Assembly: GCA_949316235.1 (NCBI GenBank)
Contig: OX438741.1
Coordinates: 12,835,124-12,899,123 of the forward strand
Origin: Oegoconia quadripuncta
Taxonomy: Eukaryota; Arthropoda; Insecta; Lepidoptera; Autostichidae
Length of the DNA: 64,000 nucleotides
Direction: 5' to 3'
How positions within the stretch are numbered: position 1 is the stretch's first letter; the number at the start of each line of letters is the position of its first letter. Both the position numbers and the translations under genes were made by a program. A model generated the notes under the pieces. That model was given only the letters and a program-made list of their open reading frames with translations. It did not search any database and was not told the origin of the DNA. Positions 9,151 through 21,440 of this stretch are shown one piece after another.

Positions 9151-9527
9151 AACAAGTACCGGCTGTCGTCGTGTCTACCGACCCCGCTAAGCAGTGTTTT
9201 GAGTGAATACAGTAGGCAGTGGATCGAAGGTAAATCAAGACGTTGGTTACAAATAGCATTGGATAAAGTGTTTTGAAAACTCAGGACGTTCACTGCTGAT
9301 CATCGGCCTCCCACATAAAATGGGCGGGCCAATAGGAACTGGATGCTTGGTCCTTCTTCTGTCTGTAAAGAGCTTTAGGCCAGTGACTGCCTATCAAAAA
9401 ATCTCAATAGGTCTCTTAGTCGCCTCATGCGACTTCCACGGGAGGAATTTATGATAACTTCATAATCATTACATTAATTTTATGTGTCTGTGGACACCTT
9501 ACTAGGATAATAACGACCGGTTGTTAG
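9151..9527 (-). repeat. Repeat G fragment in unassigned DNA
   Basis: Bases 9395-9450 carry the inverse of the repeat-G block (GTCGCCTCATGCGACTTCCA versus CCCGT...GTCGTAAAAGGCGACT at 15630 and 43935). The rest is unassigned. Confidence 0.4.
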
Positions 9528-9841
9528 TGTCATCATCATCAGCCCGTAAATATCCCACTGCATGGATATAGGCGTTCCCTTGTATATGAGGGAATATGGG
9601 CCGTAGTCCACCACGCTGGCCCAATGCGGGTTGGGGACTTCACATGCCTTTGATTTTTTATTTCTCAGGCATGCAGGTTTCCTCATGATGTTTTCCTTCA
9701 CCGTTTAGGAGCAGTCGGATAAATGCACATAAGTAATTCAATTAAATTTAAAAACTCATTGGTACAGGGCCTGTTTGGAATCGAACACGGACCTGTCAAA
9801 TTGGGAGACCGCGTCTTAACCGCTGAGCCACCGAGGCTCCA
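9528..9841 (-). mobile_element. SINE family F (tRNA-derived)
   Basis: On the minus strand the head reads TCGGTGGCTCAGCGGTTAAG (A-box region), with a B-box-like TGTTCGATTCC. The body contains TTTCCTCATGATGTTTTCCT on the plus strand. A second copy is at 16512-16812. The open frame across it is accidental. Confidence 0.75.
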
Positions 9842-9849
9842 TAACTTGT

Positions 9850-10005
9850 TGTTAAGAGTTGTAACCTTGCCGTCGACACCTGCGCTAGCGGGTTCGACTC
9901 CCGCTATGGGCTAGTGTTTGTGTTTCATTACGCGAGTCATAGATTATTATATAATTATTTATATATGTTTATCTGTTATCTATTAATAAGTACAGGCTCT
10001 GCCAA
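9850..10005 (+). mobile_element. SINE A-like, divergent
   Basis: B box GGTTCGACTCCCGC, then GTGTTTGTG...CGCGAGTCATAGA and TTATCTGTTATCTA follow SINE A order. The tail is lost. Confidence 0.55.
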
Positions 10006-10773
10006 CATGGAACTAGGTAATTGGTTTCAGTCTCCAAAATATTATTATCTCAGTACGGGACTGTCCCACAGAATCTGGGAATAGTTTATTACAGTAAATT
10101 ATCCTCAACATGATTACGATCATATTTTGAACAAACCGCTGTGACAGAGATGTGAGGGACTTCCCAAAAATGTACCGCAGCCAGAGAAGAGAATAAATAA
10201 GATAAATATACTTAGATAATAGTGACCGTTCCACCGACGGTGATACAAAATTTGCCGTAAGGATTGAGGAGAATAATAATAAATAATACTAACAAATAAT
10301 TGCTTTTTAAGTTGTTTATTATTAAATGTATTTATTAACTGCGTATATAAATTTTTGGTTCCACATTTCAATTTATTCCCGTGTAACGTTTCTAACCTCC
10401 AATAGGGTTAGATGGAAGAGATCTCTTTAGATATAAGCTTACATTTATACACAGTTTCTAACTTTAATATGTTTGGACTACAATTAAGGAATATCTACCA
10501 CTATTTTAAAATACTTATAACAATATCGCTTTTCTGACATCAACACAGCATTGACAAATAATTAGTTTTATATTGTGACAACATACATTACTATATTATA
10601 TTTAAGTAATAACCTATCTAATGCTATCCTAATTTATTAAATATTTGCACGCTAGATTTTAAGCATATTTTGAATGGGACTTCTGTTAGGTATGTGTCAT
10701 CTTATCTTGTACCCAAAATCAAGCAAATACATCATTTCATTTCATTTGTATTTCTTCTGCAATAAAGAATAAA
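10006..10773. other. AT-rich DNA with a LINE 3' UTR scrap
   Basis: Bases 10405-10450 carry GGAAGAGATCTCTTTAGATA, the 3' UTR block of RTE/LINE ends in this window. Otherwise nothing is recognised. Confidence 0.4.
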
Positions 10774-10960
10774 GAAATAAATATTTGGGACACTGACACC
10801 CATCATCTAGTCCCAAACTAAATAAGCTTGTATGATCCTAGATAACGGCCAAACACTTAAATATTTATCTACACATCTATAACATTTACCCCCTCGCGAG
10901 CTTCGAACCCGCAACCGTTGGTTTCGCTGACAGGGTCACTATCCACTACACCAATCGGTC
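10774..10960 (-). mobile_element. SINE family A
   Basis: The tRNA-like head on the minus strand starts GACCGATTGGTGTAGTGGAT (A box) and has GGTTCGAAG (B box, one change). The tail side is AAATAAATATTTGGGACAC. It abuts an L1 scrap (AAATTGTGAAATAGCCTGG, from 10966). Confidence 0.8.
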
Positions 10961-11152
10961 AACAAATTGTGAAATAGCCTGGTTATGTTGATAGAAGTCG
11001 ATCCTGCTATTATTTTGCGGATCACGACTCACGATCTTCAAACAATATAGCTAGAGACGAGTTACTACCAATATGCCAATAACACAAAGACATCTGTATA
11101 CACACAAATCCATTCCCTATTTTATGGATGAATATGTGTAACTATATTTATA
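10961..11152. other. Short LINE L1 scrap and unassigned DNA
   Basis: Bases 10966-10985 match the L1 3' region inverted. The remainder up to the Helitron edge is unassigned. Base 11152 gives the host T flanking the Helitron 3' end. Confidence 0.4.
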
Positions 11153-11535
11153 CTAGCAGCTGCCCGCGACTTCGTCCGCGTAGACTACATGAATCAACAC
11201 TTTATTACTTTCCCACGGGAATACATTCAGCAGAAAAATTACCATGTAGAGTTTATCGATATCGATTTTATGGTTTTAACCCCCATTTTACAACCCAGGG
11301 GGTTGTTTTTCGAAAAATCTCAAAACACGTATTAGCTTATTTGTTCCTAGGAGTACTCTTGCGAAGTTTCGAGTCGAAAATAGGTGAAATGTCCAAGTTA
11401 TACTGTTTCTTCATACAAACTTCCCACCCCTGTTTCACCCCCTTAAAGGGTGAATTTTGAAAAATCCTTTCTTAGTGCTCCCCTAGACCTCGTAAGGAAC
11501 CTACGTGCCAAATTTGGAAACTCTATTCACCCCTT

Positions 11536-11818
11536 TGACTATGACTATGACTTTGACTAAAACTTTGACTATGACTTTGACTATGACTTCGACTATGACA
11601 TTGACTACGACTTTGACTTTGACTTTGACTTTGACTATGACTATGACTTTGACTATGACTTTGACTATGACTTTGACTATGACTTTGACTATGACTTTGA
11701 CTATGACTTTGACTATGACTTTGACTTTGACTTTGACTATGACTTTGACTATGACTTTGACTATGACTTTGACTATGACTTTGACTATGACTTTGACATG
11801 ACTTTGACTATGAATTTT
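11536..11818 (+). repeat. Hexamer satellite (TTTGAC/TATGAC), block 1
   Basis: Alternating TTTGAC and TATGAC units make a 12-bp repeat with few CTTCGAC variants. Translations such as TMTLTMTL are artefacts of the repeat. Confidence 0.95.
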
Positions 11819-11819
11819 A

Positions 11820-12180
11820 CTTTTCGACTTTGAGTCTTCGACTTTGAGTCTTCGACTTTGAGCCTTCGACTTTGAGCCTTCGTCTTTGAGCCTTCGATTT
11901 TGAGCCTTCGACTTTGAGCTTTCGACTTTGAGTCTTCGACTTTGAGTCTTCGACTTTTAGCCTTCGACTTTGAGCCTTCGACTTTCAGCCTTCGACTTTT
12001 AGCCTTCGAATTTGAGCCTTCGTCTTTGAGCCTTTGGCTTTGAGCCTTCGACTTTGAGTCTTCGACTTTGAGCCTTCGACTTTGAGCCTTCGACTTTGAG
12101 CCTTCGAATTTGAGCCTTCGACTTTGAGCCTTCGACTTTGAATTTCGAATTTGAATCTTCGACATTGACTCTTCGACTTC
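11820..12180 (+). repeat. 14-bp minisatellite (CGACTTTGAGCCTT), block 1
   Basis: About 25 copies of a 14-bp unit with GTC/GCC and T/C variants. Because 14 is not a multiple of three, each frame cycles through the same 14-residue repeat, so all minus frames are open without being genes. Confidence 0.95.
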
Positions 12181-13125
12181 GACACCAATTTGAATTTGTG
12201 ATTTCAACCCCTACCACTATCGCAACCCGTAAGGGGTTAGCTTCAAAATAAATGTCATTTTCGCAATCAACGTCCCAAAAAACTTAAATAACGACACCAA
12301 TATAGACTTTTTTGGTATCATCCCCCACCCCTATCACACCCCTAGAGGGTTGGCTTAAAATAAATGTCATTTTCAAAATCAACATCCCAAAAAACCTAAA
12401 TAACGACACCAATATCGATTTTATGGTTTCAACCCCCATTTCACACACCAGGGGGCTGTTTTTCGAAAAATCTCAACTCACCCTTATCTCATTCTCTAAC
12501 CCCAAGGGGTTAGCTTCAAAACAAATGGCATTTTCGTAATTAACGTCCCAAAAAACCTAAATAATCACACCATTATTCACTTTTTTGGTGTCAACCCCCA
12601 CCCCTATCTCAACCCTAGATGGTTAACTTAAAATAAATGTCATATTCATAATCAACATCCCATAAAGACTAAATAACGATACCATTATCGATTAAATGGT
12701 TTTAACCCCCATTTCACACCCCAGGGGGTTGTCCAATATAGACTTTTTTGATAGCAACCCCCACCCCTATCTCAACCCTAGAGGGTTAACTTAAAATAAA
12801 TGTCATTTTCATAATCAACATCCCATAAATCCTAAATAACGACACCAATATCGATTTTATGGTTTTAACCCCCATTTCACAACCCAGGGGGTTGTTTTTC
12901 GAAAAATCTCAAAACACGTATTAGCTTATTTGTTCCTAGGAGTACTCTTGCGATGTTTCGAGTCGAAAATAGTCGAAATGTCTAAGTTATACTGTTTCTT
13001 CATAAAAACTTCCCACCCCTGTTTCACCCCCTTAAAGGGTGAATTTTGAAAAATCCTTTCTTAGTGCTCCCCTAGACCTCGTAAGGAACGTACGTGCCAA
13101 ATTTGGAAACTCTATTCACCCCTTT

Positions 13126-13650
<525 letters not shown>

Positions 13651-13654
13651 TTTT

Positions 13655-13935
13655 ACTTTTCGACTTTGAGTCTTGGACTTTGAGTCTTCGACTTTGAGCC
13701 TTCGACTTTGAGCCTTCGTCTTTGAGCCTTCGATTTTGAGCCTTCGACTTTGAGCCTTCGACTTTGAGCTTTCGACTTTGAGTCTTCGACTTTTAGCCTT
13801 CGACTTTGAGCCTTCGACTTTCAGCCTTCGAATTTGAGCCTTCGTCTTTGAGCCTTCGAATTTGAGCCTTCGACTTTGAGCCTTCCACTTTGAATTTCGA
13901 ATTTGAATCTTCGACATTGACTCTTCGACTTCGAC
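13655..13935 (+). repeat. 14-bp minisatellite, block 2
   Basis: The same CGACTTTGAGCCTT unit as block 1, about 19 copies, in the same order after the hexamer array. Confidence 0.95.
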
Positions 13936-14814
13936 ACCAATTTGAATTTGTGATTTCAACCCCTACCACTATCGCAACCCGTAAGGGGTTAGCTTCAAAA
14001 TAAATGTATTTTCGCAAAAAACGTCCCTGAAAACCTAAATAACGACAACTTTTTTGGTATCATCCCCCACCCCTATCTCACCCCTAGAGGGTTGGCTTAA
14101 AATAAATGTCATTTTCATAATCAACATCCCAAAAAAGCTAAATAACGACAAAATTATCGATTTTATGGTTTCAACCCCCATTTCCACCCCAGGGGGCTGT
14201 TTTTCGAAAAATCTTAACTCAGCCTTATCTCATTCTCTAACCCCAAGGGGTTAGCTTCAAAACAAATAGCATTTTCGTAATCAACGTCCCAAAAAACCTA
14301 AATAATGACACCAATATTGACTTTTTTGGTATCAACCCCCACCCCTATCTCAACCCTAGAGGGTTAGCTTAAAATAAATGTCATTTTCATAATCAACATC
14401 CCATAAATCCTAAATAACGACACCAATATCGATTTTCTGGTATTAACACCCATTTCACAACCCAGGGGGTTGTTTTTCGAAAAATCTCAAAACACGTATT
14501 AGCTTATTTGTTCCTAGGAGTATTCTTGCGAAGTTTCGAGTCGAAAATAGTCGAAATGTCCCAGTTATACTGCTTCTTCATACAAACTTCCCACCCCTGT
14601 TTCACCCCCTTAAAGGGTGAATTTTGAAAAATCCTTTCTTAGTGCTCCCCTAGACCTCGTAAGGAACCTACGTGCCAAATTTGGAAACTCTAGACCCAGC
14701 GGTTTGGCCTGTGCGTTGATATGTCAGTCAGTCAGTCAGTCAGTCATTCAGTTTCTTCCTTTATATATTTAGATTGTAAACGATGTATTACCACAGATTA
14801 GATAATAGTTAAGG

Positions 14815-15598
14815 TATTGTATTCTTTATTGCACATAAAAAACATGTTGACAATCAGTCGGAAATATTGTACAAAGGTGAGCTTATCTCTAATAGAGATC
14901 TCTTTCAGCCAACATCAGTGGTGGTTACAGCATTGTGCGGGACGGTGAAGAAAAAGTGCAGTTATGGAATGACAAATATACTATACATATAGGTATATAA
15001 TATAATATGTTATTTACATACATACACTACTAGAATACAGAAATACACTTAGTTATAAAATTACACGTGATTATTAGTAAACTATATAATATAAATAAAT
15101 AAATATCACATATATAAGTACATAATTATATAAATATATATCTTAAATCATGATAGAATGATAGTGCTCTTTTAGCCTCTTCTTGAAAACTTGGACGGAG
15201 GGACTCTCTCGGATCTGTGCAGGAAGCTTGTTCCACAACTGTGCAGCTCGTACTGTGTACGATTTAAAAAAGAAATTGGAATTTGACAAGGGATAGGTTA
15301 GGGTTTTAGTTAAGCAAGGACGTCTGGATCGGGAAAGAGGAGGTAACAGGGTGAAACGGGAGCGGAGGTACTCGGGAGCAACAGGATTACTAAGGATCTT
15401 GTAAAGAAGGGAGAGGATATGCACATTACGACGGAAACAGATTGGGAGCCACTTCAGTTGCTTGCGAAACTCAGACACGTGGTCATATTTTCGCAGGCCG
15501 AAAACGAACCTAATGGCCAGATTTTGCAACCGCTCCATTTTATCACACAGTTCTTCGGTGTAGCTGTTATTGATTAGCATGCAGTGTGGTTTAGGCAC
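14815..15598 (-). mobile_element. LINE family L3, ORF2 C-terminus and 3' UTR
   Basis: The minus-strand frame 15598-15143 gives about 150 residues of a CR1/jockey-group LINE ORF2 C-terminus: LQNLAIRFVFGLRK, WLPICFRRN, AAQLWNKLPAQIRES and FKKRLKEHY. The 330-bp 3' UTR (14815-15142) ends with a TTCTTTATTGCAC block. A second copy (45956-46195 plus 49908-50281) is split by Helitron 2. The RT catalytic part is missing, so it is dead. Confidence 0.8.
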
Positions 15599-15780
15599 GT
15601 ATCAAGAATAGAACTAACCCGTCTTCTCCCGTCGGGTATCGTAAAAGGCGACTAAGGGATTTTACATCAAAACATATGTATAGGATAGGTTTGCCTGGAA
15701 GAGATCGCTGTTAGCAATAAAGCCGCTTAATTTGTAATTTCTATTCCTTATTTGAACAATAAAGTTTATTTGAATTGAAT
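15599..15780 (+). repeat. Repeat G block and LINE 3' UTR tail
   Basis: 15612-15665 is the CCGTCTTCTCCCGTCGGGTA...AGGCGACTAAG block found also at 43920, 24755 and 42090. 15690-15780 is a LINE 3' UTR (GGAAGAGATCGCTGTTAGC, AATAAAGTTTATTTGAATTG). Confidence 0.55.
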
Positions 15781-15879
15781 TGAAACTATATATATTTCTT
15801 AGTAGGTATAGATAATAATATATTTTATGTTAGTTTATTATTTGGTTACCTATATCTTTTTATTTATTTATTATTCGTT

Positions 15880-16025
15880 GTGGTATTATGTTTTCTTTTG
15901 CACCCAATTTGTTGTTGTGGAAGATATCTCTTATAGGGATAAGTCCACCTTTGTATATTGCCCATCATTTGTACTCTGTTATACATATGTAATATTCCGG
16001 TGCAATAAAGAATATAATAGTCGCT
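15880..16025 (+). mobile_element. LINE 3' UTR fragment
   Basis: GAAGATATCTCTTATAGGGAT then GTGCAATAAAGAATAT is the same 3' UTR layout as 39880. No coding part remains. The preceding AT-rich stretch (15781-15880) is unassigned. Confidence 0.5.
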
Positions 16026-16035
16026 TCTTTGAATA

Positions 16036-16252
16036 TTAAATAAACAAATGTTTCGGACCAATCATTTAGCCCCAAACTAAACTAAGCTTTTACTATGGTT
16101 ACCTACTAGATAACGGATAAACATACATAAATATATACAAACATCCATGACTCGAATAAAAATTCGTCACATAAACATTTAGGCCTCGCGGGGTTCAAAC
16201 CTGCAACCGTCGGTTTCGCTGACAGTATCAATATCCACCACACCAAACGGTC
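16036..16252 (-). mobile_element. SINE family A
   Basis: The minus-strand head is GACCGTTTGGTGTGGTGGAT with B box GGTTTGAACCCCG (altered). The body has AACATCCATGACTCGAA inverted order and the tail AAATAAACAAATGTTTCGG. Full length. Confidence 0.8.
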
Positions 16253-16511
16253 GCCAATATTGGAGAGAATCAAAAACAACGGGCATTTATAAATAACTGA
16301 CACGTGGTGCACACAAATGGCTATTGATTGAGCTAATAAGCCGATAATTGTCTCCGACTTCCCACATGTGCCTATTCAGCTTGAACATGTGTAATAAAGT
16401 CAGCCATTGACGGGGTAGATACAATCAATCTATGCTACAATAACAAACCTATTTGTATGGAAATATTGCAACTCTCGATCAGATTGGAGACCAAAGGGAA
16501 AATATTAAGTA
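16253..16511. other. Unassigned DNA
   Basis: Nothing recognised. Confidence 0.3.
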
Positions 16512-16812
16512 AATAAATATTCATCATCATCCCGGAAACATCCCAATGCAGGGATATAGGCCTTCTCTCGTATAATGTGTATGGACCATTGTTCACTACG
16601 CTGTTGGCCCAGTCTTTGGAGACTTCACATGCTTTTGTATTTTTATTTCTCAGGCGCATGCCTTCATTCATGGTTTCCTCACGATGTTTTCCTTCACAGT
16701 TTAAGAGTAGTCGGATAAATGTACATAAGTAATTAAATTAAATTTAAAACTCATTGGTATATGACCTGCCTGGGAATCGAACCCGGACCTCCCAAATTGG
16801 AAGACCACCACA
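16512..16812 (-). mobile_element. SINE family F
   Basis: The block order matches 9528-9841: ATCCCAATGCAGGGATATAGG, TTCTCAGGCGCATGCCT, GATGTTTTCCTTCAC, then the inverted B box GGGAATCGAACCCGG. The A-box side is truncated. Confidence 0.75.
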
Positions 16813-17542
16813 GCCAATAAATATTTATTCGGATACTAAAATGCTGATGAATTGAATTGTATATTATTGTTTACTTATGGATGTTTATTAACTAGGTACA
16901 ACTGTCTAGTTTTGATAACTGGGAGAAATTACATGCCAATCTGCATTTACTGAAATTGTTAAGTGATATAAATAATAATCTAGTATTAAAGTAAAATCTA
17001 AACGTATTATTATGTTACCCAATGTTAACCAACTGCCAATAGAAATACTGGTACGAATTAAATTGATTCGACGTCCTTGTGTCCTAGCAGGCGGTAATAT
17101 TAGTAAGCCGAATAAACGAATTAATTTTCCTGGAACTGATATTATGATCGAGGCTATAATATTCTATTAGTCCTTGATTCATACTCAAATTTTCTTGTGG
17201 TTGTTTTCTAGCTGTTGAAATCTGATAGCCAATTCCCTAGTAACCTCGTTCACTTAACACATTAAATAATCACAATTAGGGAAATGTATTCCTTACAGCA
17301 TAATTTGCACTATCAAAACAATGTAATACCTATCTGTAACAAAATATTCCATCATAAATTCTTCAAATTGTATTTATGTCAAGAATATATGTCAATGCGC
17401 CAATCACGGTTAAGTAATAATACGATAGCATATAGTGGAGGTCTTTGTTCGTATCGTACAACAGAAGACCCCCTAGAGTCTGTTATTGAGCTGGGAATTG
17501 TAGCAATTATTTATTACTAATTAATCTACTTAGATTAATCAT
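16813..17542. other. AT-rich unassigned DNA
   Basis: No repeat family or coding signal stands out. Confidence 0.3.
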
Positions 17543-17594
17543 CACATCACTTTTATCATTCAATGTACTTACATTGAATGATAAAAGTGATGTG
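17543..17594. repeat. Perfect 24-bp inverted repeat (hairpin)
   Basis: CACATCACTTTTATCATTCA... (17543-17566) and its exact inverse (17571-17594) are separated by ACTT. No transcript context is visible. Confidence 0.9.
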
Positions 17595-18690
17595 TCTGTC
17601 GGTGATTACGAAATTATCACCAGTTAGTGAAGAGTAAATTTAAAAAATGAAAAACCTGACTGGGTCAAGTTATTGCAAGACATTGCATTGCTACAATGTC
17701 ATTACAGTATACACGTAAACATACCCACACCAAATCACAACAACCGCATTTACTCAAATCACATTATGGCCTTTTGTCCACATGCGGACAATAATATACT
17801 CGTATATGTCGGAGATGGGTGAGGGTGGGCATTGCTAGCGACCGGGACGGTGCCAGTCGCATGGTAACGGGTGGCTCGGGCAATGGCGATACTATTGCAA
17901 GCTACTATAGGCGAATCTACAACGTATTCCCATTCGATTATAATCATGGAACCTGAGATGCTTTCTGTTGAAGAGAAAACATGTCCACGCGCCTCGTGCC
18001 ATACAACTTGGCCCCCGCGTGCACTCTGTGGAACTCAGCCGTACCTTGTCTATAGTTCCTCCTTGCTCAAATTCCATAATTTTAAGTTTTATTCAGTAAC
18101 GACTAACCGGATTCTTCAAGCGTCGATGGTAGTAGGTAATCAGAGTCTCTCATGGTCGTTGATGTCCAGTGGTGGTCCGACTCCTTTGACGGCTGGTAGT
18201 AGTGTGTCCCATTTTCGATGTGAAGACCTAATATAACTGTTAACGTCGTCACCGCGCCATTTCCGGCGATACCAGCGCCACCAGGTTTACTTCCCATTAA
18301 CCGCGTATTATGATAGTCAGTTGACCGTTTGAATAATGAATTCTATAGCTAATTTATCGCTATCTGCGACATATATATTATTATTTTAACCAATCTATGT
18401 ATACTAGCTATAAGGACGGGGGGTCATTTGCCACAAGCATACTTATTATGCTTACTAGATTGACTCCAACCTTCATATCTTCAACCTTCATAGTCACTAT
18501 TATTTTAGATTGAAATAAATATTTTTGTATTTTTATAATATGTACTTTAGGGAACACAACAGATTCTGACATTGCAATAATAAATATGCAAAGATCTACA
18601 CAACTTTCATCAACATACCGAACATTCGCACTAAGACTCATAATGCGAACAGCCAAGCCATGAAACTCCATTCCGGGGTCAGTCTTTCCT
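17595..18690. other. Unassigned, partly GC-richer DNA
   Basis: Bases 17760-18300 are GC-richer than the neighbourhood and carry overlapping open frames on both strands (for example 17871-18236 plus and 18297-18103 minus). None resembles a family I know. They may be an old transposon body or a host exon fragment. Confidence 0.3.
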
Positions 18691-18691
18691 G

Positions 18692-18800
18692 AATCAATCA
18701 ATCAATCAATCAAATACGCTTTATTGTTTAAATAAGGTAGATATATGAATGCTGAATCGCAGAACCTTGGGATCTTCATGAGCAGGGTGAATAAGAATAC
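18692..18800 (-). mobile_element. LINE 3' tail
   Basis: Four ATCA units then AAATACGCTTTATTGTTTAA is the inverse of the LINE end AATAAAG-GTATTTGATTG seen at 5460 and 39965. Confidence 0.6.
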
Positions 18801-18829
18801 TGAGATCGCGTGCTTTTTTTTTATAATAA

Positions 18830-19100
18830 TAATAAATATCCTTAGACATACACACAGCGCCATCTAGGTACACAGTAAGCAACTAGAGGCTTGTGTTGTG
18901 GGTAACCACAACACAAGCCGAATGGTTGATATACTACATAAATAGTTATTTTTTATTGTAAATAAATACTTATTATAAATGAAAACATCCATAACTCGGG
19001 TACACATATCCGTATTCATCACACAAACATATGCCCCTAGCGGGATTCGAACCCGTCAGAGAATGGTCAGAGTTTCTAACCGCTACACTAAACAGGTCGT
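18830..19100 (-). mobile_element. SINE family B, full length
   Basis: From ATAAATATCCTTAGACATAC through CAGCGCCATCTAGGTA to the inverted B box GGGATTCGAACCCG and head GACCTGTTTAGTGTAGCGGTT. A short internal TTGTGGTAACCACAACACA duplication is unusual. Confidence 0.85.
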
Positions 19101-19104
19101 AAAG

Positions 19105-19190
19105 GCTTTATCTTCGGCCATATCCGTCACATTCCATCAGGTGAGATTGTGGTCAAACGCGTATCGACTTAATCATAAAAAAAAAACCTA
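19105..19190 (+). mobile_element. SINE tail, variant of family C
   Basis: CTTCGGCCATATCCGTCACA, then TCAGGTGAGATTGTGGTCAAA and AATCATA then an A-run. The same variant occurs at 51350-51432, so it is a distinct SINE with a C-like tail. Confidence 0.5.
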
Positions 19191-19279
19191 GAGAGTATAT
19201 CTCCTGTGAAAAAACTACTAATAATGTAGATTTTAATTTTCAAATACCAGTCTCAACAGAATAAGTATTATTTACATTG

Positions 19280-19566
19280 GCCGCCTCCGTGGCTCAATGT
19301 AAACAACATTGGGTTTACGATTCGGAGGTCGCGGGTTCGATCACCAGCGGGGTATATGTTTAAGTACTCGGTTTGGTTGGTGGAAGCGCATTTTAAACGT
19401 CCGCCTGGCTACCACCATCTTATCTAAATCTGTCAGAGATAAGATAGCCAGTCCCCCAAATGTGTTGGAGTTTCCGGGTCAGTTCGCTCCCACCTTCGAC
19501 CTCATCTTCACTTAATATCAGGTGTGATTGAGGTCAAGTACCAACCCGTTGTGCATAAAAAAAAAC
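19280..19566 (+). mobile_element. SINE family C
   Basis: Head GCCGCCTCCGTGGCTCAATG, B-box-like GGTTCGATCACC, full body and A-run tail. A short internal deletion removes part of the CCGCCAAGCAGCAATG block. Confidence 0.85.
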
Positions 19567-19599
19567 ATTTCGATTTTATTACTAAACATAGATAGAAGG

Positions 19600-19870
19600 T
19601 CACTGACATAGCCCAGTTGACCAGCAAGTTGGAGTGGCAGTGGGTAGGACACAATACATATCTTGAAGAACTGATTCCCGCTGGGGCATTAAAGTTCTCG
19701 AGTGGAGACCACGCACCGGCAAGCTCAGGGTAATACGTCCACTCATAATGCGGACAGACAACCTGATAAAGATCGCGGAAAGTAGCTGGAGGCAGGCCGC
19801 TTCCAACCGGTCTCTCTGGAATTATATGTTCAGCAGTGGTCGTCCTGACGCTGATATGATGATGATACGA
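19600..19870 (+). mobile_element. RTE-type LINE, ORF2 C-terminus (frameshifted)
   Basis: Across frames it reads like KLEWQWVGH, a WGIKVLEWRPRTGK-like segment, then a DLVKIAGSRW-like block and a short tail, the standard end of RTE ORF2. Stops and frameshifts interrupt it. It ends in a TGATGATGA run. It directly follows SINE C and precedes an inverted SINE C. Confidence 0.7.
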
Positions 19871-19908
19871 TCACAGGAACACTGCTTCTTCTGCCACAAG
19901 TGTTTTCC

Positions 19909-20192
19909 TTTTTTTTTATGCATTACGGGTTCATACTTGACCGCAATCACACCTGATGTTAAGTGAATATGAGGTCGAAGGTGGAAGCGTACTGAACCGG
20001 AAACCCCAACACATTTGGGGGACTGGCTATCTTATCTCTGACAACTGGAACACAACAATGCTATTAACATTGCTGTTTGGCGGCAAATTTAGATAAGATG
20101 GTGATAGCTAGCCAGGCGGACATTTAAAATGCCCTACCACCAACCGAACCGAGTACTTAAACATGTACCCCGCTGGGGATCGAACCCGCGAC
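19909..20192 (-). mobile_element. SINE family C
   Basis: T-run, ATGCATTACGGGTTCATAC, CCTGATGTTAAGTGAATATG, and the inverted B box GGGGATCGAACCCGCGACC (20178-20193). The tip of the head is missing. Confidence 0.85.
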
Positions 20193-20334
20193 CTTTTCCT
20201 TTTCCAATCGGTGTACTTGGACATGCTGACTGCCAGATAAATGCAATTAACATTATAATTTTCAGTAGATTTCAATTGACATTGAACAAATGATATCGTT
20301 TATTTTAGGTTGAAATAAATACTTGAAGTTTGAA

Positions 20335-20430
20335 ATCTATATACCTACCGGCAGTACGATTTGGTAAAGATCGCGGGAAGCCGCTGGATGCGGGCAATGA
20401 AGGACCGATGTGAAGATCTTTGTGCGAGGC
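20335..20430 (+). mobile_element. RTE-type LINE scrap
   Basis: The frame around 20361 reads MVKIAGSRWMRAMKDRCED, the RTE ORF2 C-terminal block. Nothing else of the element remains. Confidence 0.6.
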
Positions 20431-20895
20431 CTACCAACAGTAGAGTGGTTTCAGGGAAATGCACGAATTTGGCCTGTAGGTTACATCAGTTCATAGACCC
20501 AAGGACAAGTAGTGAACTGTCATTCCCCTATCAAAAAATATCCTGCATAGCTACGTACCTAAGTAATAAATATCTATTAAACGGTAATATTAAATGGATT
20601 CTTGCTAATGGAAATCTTTCTGCATCTCCCTACACAGTAGAGTAGGGTTAATAACTTATATCTCGCTACCTGTGGTTACACATAGATGTATTCCCTTGTA
20701 ACGAGGCTGTATAGTCCCTCGTTCGTATCTCCTCGTCTAGGTCCTATGTGATATCAAACAAAAATATGTTAAAACTTACACGATCGTCTTTAAATTATAA
20801 ACTGTTAACTAGCAATAAAAACACATAAAAGTAAGAACGTAAAATACATGTTTTTCATTTCATAGCTGACATGTATTCTGGTTCTTTCTTTTCAG
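20431..20895. other. Unassigned DNA
   Basis: No recognised features. Confidence 0.3.
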
Positions 20896-21440
20896 GCACC
20901 GGCACAATAAACGCGAAAGAAGAAAACACCGATAATAAAATCGTAATCACTTCGGCGCTGTTTCCAAACTATCCGATAACGTCCGATCTGACTATCGGAT
21001 AGAACGTGTATTGAATGTTCAAACAAAAGTATGGCTCCAAAGCCTTCCGATAGTCGGAGCAGACGTGTGTTTCGTCTGTTTTGCGAGACTTGTGCTGAAG
21101 TGGAGAAACGTCTTATGGCCGAATGGCAGGCCCGGTGGACTGTTCGGAGAAGGGGAGGCTACTGTACAGGTTTTCCTTGATATAAAGGATTGACTTAGTA
21201 AAAGGTGGATTGACATCGATCACTGCACATCTCAGTTCCTAACAGGTCACGGGAACTTTAGAGTAAAACGTTTTCTGTTCACTGATCGCTTTGCCGAATT
21301 GCGATTGTGGTCACGGCGATCAAACATCACATTCTGTGGGAGTTCTTAAACTGGACGATGAAACGCGAACTCAATGCTTGTCGGTCTAAATTCTATAATC
21401 CGTCCGGAGTTCTATGGCGACTTGGTCTCGAATCGTCACA
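20896..21440 (+). mobile_element. LINE ORF2 C-terminal remnant
   Basis: From about 21085 the frames read EKRLMAEWQARW and, after a frameshift, SQFLTGHGNFRVK, the usual end of I/R1/jockey-type ORF2 (EWQ.RW... LTGHG.F...). Several stops are present. The first 190 bases follow a strong acceptor-like TTCTTTTCAG and hold a 34-codon open frame of unknown nature with a TATCGGATAG palindrome. Confidence 0.5.

Noticed and set aside
9480..9701. Minus-strand 73-codon frame
   Set aside because: It lies inside SINE F, and the equivalent stretch at 16435-16671 is the same repeat.
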